Source: Dermatemys mawii
Lineage: Eukaryota > Chordata > Testudines > Dermatemydidae
Assembly: GCA_007922305.1 (NCBI GenBank)
Contig: ML677335.1
Location: forward strand, 16,907,096 to 16,971,095
Reading direction: 5' to 3'
DNA length: 64,000 nt
The first letter of the stretch is position 1; each line of letters starts with the position of its first letter. The notes under the pieces are model-generated. The model saw only the letters and a program-made list of their open reading frames with translations. It was not told the DNA's origin and searched no databases. Below, in pieces: positions 54,720 through 64,000 of the stretch. The position numbers were made by a program, and so were the translations under genes.

Positions 54720-54890
54720 TCTTAGAATTGGTATGGTAATTTACAACTTTTTTTGCTTTCTGTGTATATAAACGCATCTTACTTCTGTGTTTTCCATTCT
54801 ATGCATCCGATGAAGTGGGCTATAGCCCACAAAAGCTTATGCTGAAATAAACTGGTTAGTCTCTAAGGTGCCACAAGTATTCCTCATTTT
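54720..54890 (+). mobile_element. Penelope-like terminal fragment with hammerhead-like core
   Basis: ATGCATCCGATGAAGTGGGC (54,801-54,820) continues into TATAGCCCAC, AAAAGCTTATGC and then TTAGTCTCTAAGGTGCCACA. The layout is CCGATGA, a perfect stem GTGGGC/GCCCAC, then AAAA where GAAA is expected. It is the same family as 27,785-27,953. The left boundary is approximate. Confidence 0.55.
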
Positions 54891-55009
54891 ATTTACATAA
54901 ATTTGTGAATCCCACCCTTAGGAGTTTAAGCCCTGGTCTACAGGGGGGGTGGGGGGTGGGAGCAGGGGGGAAATCAACCTAAGTTATGCAACTTGAACTA
55001 AGGTACTCC

Positions 55010-56085
55010 AGATGAGTACTCCACAGGAGGCCTCACCAATGCTGAATAGAGTGGAATGATCATGTCCCTCAATCTGCTGGCAATGCTCCTACTTATACAG
55101 CCCAAAATGCCATTAGCCTTCTTGGCAACAAGGGCACACTGTTGACTCATATCCAGCTTCTCATACACTGTAATCCCTAGGTCAGGGGTGGGCAAACTAT
55201 GGCCTGTGGGCCACATCTGGCCACAGGACCGTGCTGCCCGGCCCCTGAGCTCCTGGCGGGTGAGGCTACTCCTGGCCCCTCTCTTGCTGTCCCCTGCAGT
55301 CTCAGCACACTACACCACCAGTGCTCTGCCCTGCTGTTCCTGGGTAGCACTGCAGTGGCATGGTTAGCTCCGGTGGGGCCTGAGCTTCTGCCTCTCTGAA
55401 CAGCATGGTAAGGGGGCGGAGCTTCGAGCTCCTGCGGGGCAGTGTGTCTTGCTCTGGTAGGCCTGAGCAGCGTGGTAAGGGAGTCGGGGCTGTGGGGGGA
55501 CTGGTCTGGGGCCTTGGATAAGGGGTAAGGAGTCCCAGGGATCTGTCAGGGGATGGGTGTGTGGATAGAGAGCGGGGCAGTCAGGGGATAGGGAGCAGGA
55601 GGGATTGGGTAGGGGGTGGAATTCTAGGGGGGCAGTTAGGGTGGGGGTCTTGGGAGGGGGTGGTCAGGGGACAAGGAGCAGGGGGGTGTAGATTGGGGGT
55701 GAAGTCCCAGGGGGTGGTTAGGAGTGGGGTGAGGGGGTCATGGAACAGAGAGCGGTGGGGGGGGGTTGATTGGGGGGGGGGATTCCGGGGGGTGCTTAGG
55801 GCAGTGGGTCCGGAGGGGGTGGCCAGGCACCACGAACCCCGGGAGGTTGGATGAGTTGGGAGTTCTGAGGGGGGCAGTCAGGGGGCGGTAAGTGGGAGGG
55901 AGTTGGATGTGAGGGCAGGTTGTTTGGGGAGGCAAAGCCTTCCCAACCCAGCCCTTCATACAATTTTGCAACCTCGATGTGTCCCTCAGGCCAAAACATT
56001 TGCCCACCCCTGCCCTAGGTCCTTTTCTGCAGAACTTCAGTCTGGCCACTCAGTCCCTACTCTGTAGCAGTGCATGGGATTCTTC
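55010..56085 (-). mobile_element. CR1 LINE fragment split by a hAT insertion
   Basis: The pieces 55,010-55,182 and 56,013-56,085 read in reverse as CR1 sequence ('gcaatgctcctacttatacagcccaaaatgcc'). A minus-strand frame at 54,998-55,216 shows [16 protein letters not shown] and IPLYSALVRPPVEY. Confidence 0.85.
55183..56012. mobile_element. GC-rich hAT element (830 bp) with perfect TSD
   Basis: The ends are CAGGGGTGGGCAAACTATGG and the complement of CAGGGGTGGGCAAATGTT. The 8-bp duplication CCCTAGGT is perfect at 55,175-55,182 and 56,013-56,020. The interior is G-rich imperfect repeats ('gggggtggtcagggg'). Same family as 6604-7622. Confidence 0.94.
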
Positions 56086-56142
56086 CTTTCTAAGTGCCTA
56101 TATGTATATATTGTAATGTCTATATATTTGTGTATATTCTAA

Positions 56143-56450
56143 GTGGTAGGCAACCTCTGGCATGTGTGCCAAAGGCAGTAGGCAAGAGGATTTTCAGTGG
56201 AACTCACACTGCCCGGATCCTGGCCACCAGTCCAGGGGGCTCTACATTGTAATTTAATTTTAAATGAATCTTCTTAAACATTTTAAAAACTTTATTTACT
56301 TTACATTCAACAATAGTTTTATTATATATTACAGACATAGAAAGAGACCCTCTAAAAGTGTTTAAAAGTATTACTGGCACATGAAACCTTAAATTAGAGT
56401 GAATAAAAGAAGACTCGGCACACCCCTTCTGAAAGGTTGCTGACCCCTGA
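56143..56450. mobile_element. hAT-like element (about 307 bp)
   Basis: The left end is AAGTGGTAGGCAACCTCTGG. The right end GGTTGCTGACCCCTG is its inverted counterpart. The duplication is not evident. Confidence 0.65.
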
Positions 56451-57305
56451 TCTATACATTGTAGAGGGGATCGAGCCTCCCAGCCCCTGGTGACAGAGTT
56501 GTGCTAGGAGGTTGGGGAAGGGAGGGGCTCAAGCTACTGGATGTTGTAAAGTGTGGATGTTACAGCGTGGGCAGCAGCGTGGCCTCTTCTAGTTTGGGTG
56601 GCTAGTTTAAGTGTGTGCCAGAGCTGCAACATCCACACTGCTCTCATTAGCATGCTACACAAGCCCTTCTAGTTTAAATTTGTCTACCGGGCTGGCAGGC
56701 TCACTCCCCTGCAGTGTAGACATACCATGAATTACTGCCAGGACCTGCTGCCCCACCCTTCCCCTTCACAGCAGCAGGCGTCCAGTGGAGTTGTGCTGCC
56801 AAAGCCTCCTGCATTGGCCACTGCTCCCACAATCCCCACAACGGGTTCCAATCTGCAGAGGGGGCCCCGTCAGTATTCATTCATATGAAGAATTCCCAGT
56901 GGCTTGTTTGGGACCAGAATGTTTGTGTGTGCGAGAATGCTTGTCTATTGTCTTTATCCGGTACTTTCCCATTCTCTCTCCATTTTGTGGAACCCCAACA
57001 TCTGTGCAGGGGCTGCCATTAGGTCTGGGACAAGGTGGGGAGGAGAAATGATGCCACAGAGGCAGTAATTCCCCATTTTGTGCCCTCGCCTGGGCAGTGA
57101 TCTATCATGGTTTTGTCCCCTTGCCTGGCAGGAGAAGAGGGGGATGTAAGCCTTTCATTGCAATGGTGACTGCTAGTGAATAGGATTTAATTTTTATTGA
57201 TTTTTTACCATCTTTAAATACCAGATGCCAGTCTTTAAATGTATTCATGTACTATTTCTCGGTACAGTATTATTCATTATTATTTATACTGCAATATTGC
57301 CTTTA

Positions 57306-57458
57306 AGCCCCAAACAGGGATTGGGGTCCCATTGTGCTAGGCACTGCATAGATATTAAATGTCTGTATGTGTATAAGTAAAGATAGTCCCTGTGTATACT
57401 GTATATGCAGACAGTAATTAAAAAATGAACCCTGCCCCGGAGAGCTTGCAGTCTAGAA
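57306..57458 (+). repeat. CORE-SINE/MIR-like fragment
   Basis: CAGGGATTGGGGTCCCATTG, 'tgtgctaggcactgcatag' and 'ccccggagagcttgcagtctaga' match a common amniote SINE core and tail. Confidence 0.65.
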
Positions 57459-57494
57459 TATAATGTAGTTCTTCAGCTTTTGCTGTATGTTATA

Positions 57495-57755
57495 CAGGGC
57501 GTCTCCAGGCACCAGCGCTCCAGTCTTTGTGAGGGTGGCAGTCAGGCAGCCTTCGGTGGCACACCTGAGGGAAGTCCTCTGGTCCCACAGATTCGGGGGC
57601 ATTTCGGGGGTGGGTACGCCAAAGAAGAGGGACTGGTGGACCTCCCTCAGAAATGCCGCCGAATCTGCGGGACCAGCGGACCTCCCGCAGGCATGCCACC
57701 GAAGGGTGCCTGAATGCTGCGCTTGGGGTGGCAAAAAACATAGAGCCACTCCTTG
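57495..57755. mobile_element. hAT MITE (261 bp)
   Basis: Flanked by ATGTTATA (57,487-57,494) and ATGTTACA (57,756-57,763). The right end TAGAGCCACTCCTTG resembles the inverted CAGGGCTGGCTCTA terminus of the 5178-5333 element. The interior holds inverted GGTGGCA / TGCCACC and AAATGCCGCC blocks that create spurious open frames. Confidence 0.7.
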
Positions 57756-57989
57756 ATGTTACAGTACCTGCCTCTCTAATGAAGCTTTATCACCTTGAGA
57801 ATGACATTTACATCAACTGCCTTTTCCCTTCCCACAAAAAGAATGCACCAGGGAAGGTAGAAGAACTGAAGGCTCAGTGAAGTAAGTCCACTAAGAACCT
57901 TAGTATTCTAGTCGGTTAATCCAGAAGGTACTCAGAAATAATGAGTGCCAGTATAAAGCTCTTAGGTAGTCAGGATTACACAGTAGTAC

Positions 57990-58460
57990 GAGATTGCATG
58001 GCCTGAGCCATCCTGCCACCGGTGGGGAAAGTTGCCATAAACCCTGCCATCCCCAGAACAGACAGCCACCTGCGACTGGCCATTGTCATCACCAACGGGA
58101 CAGGAAGAATATCATCATGGTGGACATCACAGTGCCATTCGAGAACAGGACCCTGGCTTTCCACAATGCCTGAGCTTGAAAGGTAGAGAAATATGCCCCT
58201 CTGGCTGAAACCTTGAGAACTAAGAGTTATCAGGTCGAGACACACTCACACTGATCGTTGGAACTTTAGGTGCATGGGACCCCAGTAATGAGAGAGTGCT
58301 GAGAGAATACAGAATTGGTCAACGCTACGCTTGGCTAATGTGACAACCACGGTGTAGGATGCCATCAGGCGGTCGAGGGACATCTACAGAGAACACATCA
58401 ATGGACATTGGCAATACCGGGTCGGCGGGGGTGGAGGTAGGGAATGAGCTGGAGTGCTAA
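57990..58460 (+). pseudogene. Remnant of a LINE with restriction-like endonuclease (R2-like)
   Basis: Conceptual reading around 58,110-58,240 gives IIMVDITVPFENRTLAFHNA, then after a stop KVEKYAPLAETLRTKSYQVE. Further on come GAWDPSNERVL and GQRYAWLM in shifted frames. This order resembles the C-terminal endonuclease region of R2-type retroelements (V-D-x-T-V-P-F-E, then K-x-x-K-Y). Two stops and at least one frame change make it dead. Assignment is from remembered family motifs. Confidence 0.5.
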
Positions 58461-61400
58461 TGTGAAGTGCAGTCAGGAAAGTAATAAATACTTTCCTTAT
58501 GGATTTTATTTTCTAAATGGACAACCAACCTAATGCTCAAGTACTGAGGGACAATCTCCACTTATTGATACATTTTGCTTTCCACAACCAAAATCTCTGT
58601 ACGACTTTTCATGAATCATGTACCCGAGTATTCGGATTCTAAACTGTATTGTCAAATCTATTCACCTAAATTTGGATTATTGCTGACTATGTTCTCTATG
58701 TATCATATGACTTTTAAAAACTAACTTTACATTTGTGGATAATCTACAACTATACCCAGAAGTACAGACTCTATTTTTCCAATCTATTATAATTTTTTTA
58801 ACATTAGTTTTAATAAAAATTTTAAATCTGTTCTTATCAGACAATACAGATGTGTATTTAAAGATAGGACAAAATTGTTCTGCAGGTTTTTTTTGCTAAT
58901 GCTTAAAACCCAGTAAAAATGACTCATTCATTTTCATTGTCCAAATTGCATTAAATGCAAATCACAGACAAACAGCATTACAGATGAAAAGTAAATCCAG
59001 AGTCAGAAGATTCTGTGGTGCATTTGTGGGGGAGGGAGAGAGACAAAAGAGATGCACTCATATCTGATCATCATCTGCAAATGAGAAGTAAGTGGCACAA
59101 CACAGGGGAGGGGATGCAATGGTGGCTATAGGTTGCTGCTTTCAGTAAGACCTGCTCCAGTTTTTGCCAGGCATGATATAACCTATTCTTCAATTTTAAT
59201 GTCCTTTCGGTTTTACAAGCTAAGATTGTCATTAACATCATTTGTAAAAAAAACAAAAAACCCACCCTTTTAAAAAAACATTTACAATGTCCCTTCAAAA
59301 CTCATCCTACAGGAATTTATGTACCCAGAGTATTTTAAGGAAAGGACAGTCCCCAAAAGTATACACCATTGTACCTTTAGAGCTGTTACATCTTCAGCAT
59401 AGATCAGTGTCAGCTTCCCCCATTTCATGAAGTTTTAAAAGATGTATAGGAAAGGCTGTGAAAAAGATGCAGATGGGACTGAAAGAGCTTTTAGAGAAAA
59501 TATCTATTAATTATCTTATTTAAAATAATCTAACTGATAACAATTTAATAGCTGGAATAGGTTCAGAATTGTTGGGTATTTTAGGAAGGTTTTCTTTCAA
59601 CTGCAAGACTTTGTAGTCCCATGCTGTGAACTTATCAAGAATTCAGATTTCTTTCTACAGCGGCAGAGGATTGAAAGAAAAATGTAGCAATTAGCCAATG
59701 TCTAATCTGCAAAGCTGATGCTGTCCGTTGCTTGCTGTGAAGCTGCATATTTTGCTCTTTATTTACCTGGCTTGTTTAAGGGTATTATCTGTTAGTACTC
59801 GCCATATTAATATAAAGTGTCCTGTGGTTTCCAGTCTGGGGATTTTGATATTTGAAAAACTTTGGGTCTGTCCTGAGTTGTCACGCAAAGTAACTTTGCT
59901 GAAATTGAGTGTACAATAGTCAGAAGACTGTCAAAAATGAAATCATTCAAAGGACCATTCTGTGGAATGGTACAAAGGATGAAGAGTGGAATTTACCCTG
60001 TGCTGGCCCTCTGCATAAAGTGGGATTTCACCACGGGACCAAGGAAACAGACCAAAATATAGTACCAACTATAGGCTTAATTATAAATCAGGCTCTGAAT
60101 CCTGAGGAAAGAATGCCAATGTAAGTTGGAACTATATTGCCAGAGGTTTCTGCAATGATTATCCATACAACTAAACATGACTGTTATTTTTTATTTCAAA
60201 AGATTAATCTGAGTTTTAAAAAAATCCAGATAGTTTTTTACCTAAACATTTTACCGCAGCAATCACAGAGAGTACGGTGGAAGCCCACAGCAATTAGGTA
60301 TTTGATAGACAAAGGGAAGAAGCAGTAGGATGAGAATGAAAGGGGAGAGTAGAGGTCTGAATGGATCCAGGTATGATAAGAAAATTGAAAATACTGGCAA
60401 CAGTAATAGCAGGGAGAATACTCAGAGAGATTCACCTGATACCACAGTGAACTGTGGACTTCATCCTTGTGGTTTATGACATTCCAAATATGTCAGTTAT
60501 TTATTTCCTTGTATTGCATTGTTGCTTGACATTTAGTCTACATTGATTCACAAAGTTCCTTTATAGCAGCAGTGAAAAAGGTAGGCTCCCAGTCATACCT
60601 ATTTATCAGGTAAACTATTGAGTGCTTTGGCTGGGATCTTTATCTAATGAGATCATCCATCACGCAGATATGATGACTAATATCTGACTATTGCTTTTGG
60701 CACTTATTTAACTTCCTGCTTATGGTACCAGAGTATGTGTGTCAAGCAGAATGATGAACTGTGTCCCCTCAAGTGTATTTGGATGGGGGAATTAAAGAGT
60801 TTTCCATCTGAAATACAGCAATTTATGTCAACAACTACATTTAGGTGAATTGAGCCCCAGATATGCACCTAGATGCAACAGTGATGGGCACAGTATATAT
60901 GCATAAAACAGATCACAGGCAGGAAGGAGAAGGCTTTTGAAAGCTCTTCTCTGTCAGGTCCACAAAACTTGCTGCACAGTGATATATTGACTTTTGAAAC
61001 AGCTGCATCTGGAGCAACCTGGCAGTTAGATCAAGTGCTTACTGGGATTGAAAGAGAAGTGAGCACAAGAAGTCTGGAGAAAGTAGCACCAAAAGCCAGC
61101 TTTTTATACATCAAACCACTCAGTGACACATGTTTTTAAACAAAGAAGAAGAAAGAAAATGGCAGAAAAGGGAGAAGAGAGGAAAAGGAGATGAGAACAA
61201 GAAAGATGATATTCATATAGTTGGTATTTTAGCCAGGGCGGTTTGCTTCCTGACTAATCCTCTTACTTGTGTATGTAGCAAAAATCTCTGTTCCCTCCTC
61301 CCCTACCATATTCAGGTGACATTTCAAAGGCCTCTAAACATTTGCAAGACAAAGCTTACATCTGTATTGTACTTGAGAGCTGAAACTGATATCTGCTGAC

Positions 61401-62280
61401 AATGAATTTTTCCCATGGCATCATCTGCTCAGAGATACCTACCTGAAATGTAGTTCACATTCTTTCCTATACTAGAATCACTCCAATAAAATATTCGACC
61501 TGTCAGGATCATTTATCTATAGCTTTTGGTTTTTTAAAGTCCTATCTTGTAGTGCTTCCATTGGCCAGGTTTAGCAGCTGCTAGTTCCACCTATTTAACG
61601 ACTATGTTTGACAACAGCAATTGTGACACTTGTAACCTGGTTTATGCTCCTGAACCAATGAGAGAGGAGACACTATGTTTCCTCCAGTTAACTTGGTAGC
61701 AAAGCCAAAGTCTAATGATACATTGAGCAATATTTTCACCAACAAGGTCGTTCTAAAGAAAACATGATACCCAGTTACAAAGTCCAGAAATGGGAAACTT
61801 TGTGTTGTATGGCCAGGGTTTTTTACTGCAGGTTGGGGATTTCGTACACCTTTCTTCAGTGAAATAAGAACTCAGTTATATAGATTTTTCTACAAATGAA
61901 ATGGCAATACTAACAAATAATACCCTTAAATAATCTTGGTGAATAAAAGCAAAATATAAACCTTCACAACAAACATTAGCTAAACTGCCACCTTTTCTGC
62001 TCCTACCTGGACTTGACTTTTGTGTTTTGGCCTCCCTGCTGGTATCTCTACCTTGACTACCTGTAGCTGGATGTCCTTTTCCCTAGCCTCTTTGATTTTC
62101 AACAGCTTCACTGTTGAAATTGGGAGAGTGAGTCCATTAACGTGATGGTGTGTATCTTGTTCCCCTTTCTCCAACTCACTGATACTGGGTTTCTGTGCAC
62201 TGCTCAGAGTGTCAGCTAACACCAGTAATCATCTTGCACAAAATCAGATCTCTGCGTGGTAGTGCTGGAGATATATCAAC

Positions 62281-62580
62281 ATGTGCTGCGATATCTTTGG
62301 AGAATTAAAAAGGGACTTGGCCATGATTGTCCATAGGGCATTATGGCCTGATTGCACTTTTACTTGGTGGCCATATGTGTACTCATGGAACTCAGCACTA
62401 TGTACATTAACAGAGAAAGGACCATTTGTCCACAGGATTATTGTGGATATTAATGGTGTGGAGGTTGTTCCAGTTATCCTGGGAGACCTGGATAATCCTC
62501 TGCTGCTCTAAATAATGAAGACATTCACAGGCTGCTTGGACAAAAAGGAGAAACTTTTTAACTACCTCCCTCCTGCTGCA
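62281..62580 (+). pseudogene. Harbinger (PIF/HARBI1-like) transposase remnant
   Basis: A frame to 62,511 ends GVEVVPVILGDLDNPLLL; after a stop the same reading continues MKTFTGCLDKKEKLFNYL. In HARBI1-like DDE transposases the order is ILGD-x-x-x-PLL followed by a KP(F/Y)TG and FN block. The stop falls between these blocks. The DDE triad is incomplete, so it is a fossil. Confidence 0.5.
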
Positions 62581-63349
62581 CAGCCAGAGCCCAGGACTGG
62601 AGTCAGCAGCCAGCACCTGCCACTAAGTGGCTGGAACCCAAAGTCCCACAGCTGGAGGACAGGGCCATGTGGCTGGAGCCAGGGATCAGCACCTGCCAGG
62701 GCTGCATGGCCAGACTCCTAAAGTCCTGCTGCTGGACTCTGCTGCCCAACCACCATAAGGCTGAACCCTGAGCTCCCCTGGCCCCCAGGCGGGTTGAGAA
62801 CTCACCATGCTCCTGCAGTGTTGTGCCCCACCTGTCTCCAGAAGTGGTGCAGAGCAGCACAGACAGGAGCGGGAGGGGGCAATATTTTTCCCCACGCTCA
62901 TCACTGCCCAGGAGGCTGTTGTGGCTGCACAAAAAAACCCTGGTGGTCACAGGCAAGAAATGCTGGGCAAGAGGATCTGTTTCTGGCTGGCACTTGGGCT
63001 GCATTGCTGCAGTGGGCTGTGCAACTGCCTACATCCTTTAGGGTGGATCCATGTGGGTGTAATTTAAACACCCCTTGAATGATGTGAGTCAGTTGTGAGG
63101 AGAGGTGATGTATCTGATTCACAGTCATTAAGCTAAGTGCGGGTACAAAAACACTACTTAGCAATTATAGTGCTTCATACTTGTGAAGTGCTGTGCAACA
63201 TTAAGTCTCACAAATTATCAGCTCTTCAGGGCATGGATTTATACGTTCAGTACATTAACTCATGATAAAGTTCTGTGTAGGCTGCTGGCATCTGTAATTA
63301 ATAGGTGAGCAGAGAATGTGCCAATATTTTGATGTTTTATGGTCTGTGT

Positions 63350-63667
63350 CAGTGGTTCTTAACCAGGGATAACACGTATGCCTGAGAATATGCAGAGGTC
63401 TTCCAGGGGGCACATCAACTCAGCTAGATATTTCGTTAGTTCACAGTATGCTGCATAAAAAGCACTAGTGAAGTCAATACACACTAAAATTTCATATAGA
63501 CAAAAGGAGAAGAAAGCAATTTTTCAGTCAGAGTGAGCTGTAACACTTTGGTATGTTTGTCTGATTAAGTAAGAAAGTAGTTTTCAAGGGAGGCGAAACG
63601 TGGAGTATACAAGACAAATCAGACTCCTGAAAGGGCTACTGCAATCTGGAATGGCTGAGAACCACTG
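63350..63667. mobile_element. hAT element (318 bp)
   Basis: The ends are CAGTGGTTCTTAACCAGGGA and GGCTGAGAACCACTG. The 8-bp flanks are GTCTGTGT (63,342-63,349) and GTCTATGT (63,668-63,675). Same family as the truncated copy at 53,598-53,873. Confidence 0.85.
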
Positions 63668-64000
63668 GTCTATGTTATACAGGCAATCAGGCTAGATGAC
63701 CAAAGTAGTGCCTTCTGGCCTTGGAATCTGTGAAAAATCCCTGCTCCCTGTTTGTCATCTGCATTTGTTTCACACCTTCAATTGTGCTAAATTAAACTAA
63801 GATAGGCAAAGACTGTCTTTCTGAGAAATGCCCAGTGTATTTTGGGGTGCCATAAAATAGTAAACTTGGACAAAGGAGGGTTGGCATGTGAGGGATGCAC
63901 TGGTTTGGAGGGAAGTGCTCTGGGTGGGTGTTACGAGAGGATATAGGTTTTGCACATATGGACGGGTATTGCAGGGCTAAAGTGAAATTGTGGGTGGGTG

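Larger units (their letters stand above)
54192..64000. other. Region upstream of the IFIT promoter, no gene recognised
   Basis: Intergenic. It is composed of repeats listed separately (Penelope-like piece, CR1, hAT copies, SINE-like piece, R2-like and Harbinger remnants), with unannotated AT-rich stretches at about 58,470-62,250 and 62,720-63,340. Confidence 0.65.

Noticed and set aside
57453..57756. Several 80-100 codon frames on both strands
   Set aside because: Produced by the palindromic hAT MITE at 57,495-57,755.

Overview
This is vertebrate nuclear DNA with large introns, canonical GT-AG exons and a dense load of old and young transposons. It has no bacterial or organelle features. The repeat mix is CR1 LINEs, many hAT MITEs with 8-bp target duplications, CORE-SINE-like pieces, Penelope-like termini and a betaretrovirus-like ERV. 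Together with the two cellular genes this points to a sauropsid, most likely a turtle. That species-level call is inference.

Two cellular genes can be assembled completely. On the plus strand (5.4-25.5 kb) lies SLC16A12 (monocarboxylate transporter 12). Six coding exons join in phase to exactly 486 codons plus a stop, and the first coding exon carries several upstream ATGs. On the minus strand (46.0-54.2 kb) lies an IFIT gene closest to IFIT5. A five-base coding micro-exon (ATGAG) is spliced over 6.5 kb to one large exon, giving 481 aa. Its promoter holds a TATA box and two perfect interferon-stimulated response elements. The genes converge, matching my recollection of the IFIT5/SLC16A12 arrangement in mammals.

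Between them, at 30,419-37,422, sits a complete 7.0-kb provirus in SLC16A12 sense orientation. It has 297-bp LTRs, a 6-bp target duplication, a tRNA-Trp primer site, intact gag, a dUTPase-bearing pro reached by a GGGAAAC frameshift, an intact pol frame and an env with a CX6CC transmembrane subunit. pro is broken (catalytic Asp changed to Asn, plus a one-base frame shift) and env has two in-frame TAG codons. The LTRs differ only at one decayed CpG, so the insertion is recent.

The rest is introns and intergenic DNA filled with repeats. The clearest are hAT elements at 5.2, 6.6, 11.6, 14.3, 20.8, 21.4, 23.5, 43.8, 50.3, 53.6, 55.2, 56.1, 57.5 and 63.4 kb, and CR1 copies at 18.9-23.1, 27.4-28.3, 40.5, 41.8-43.0, 48.4-50.3 and 55.0-56.1 kb. 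There are also remnants of an R2-like LINE (58 kb) and a Harbinger transposase (62.3 kb). I see no RNA genes and no CRISPR.
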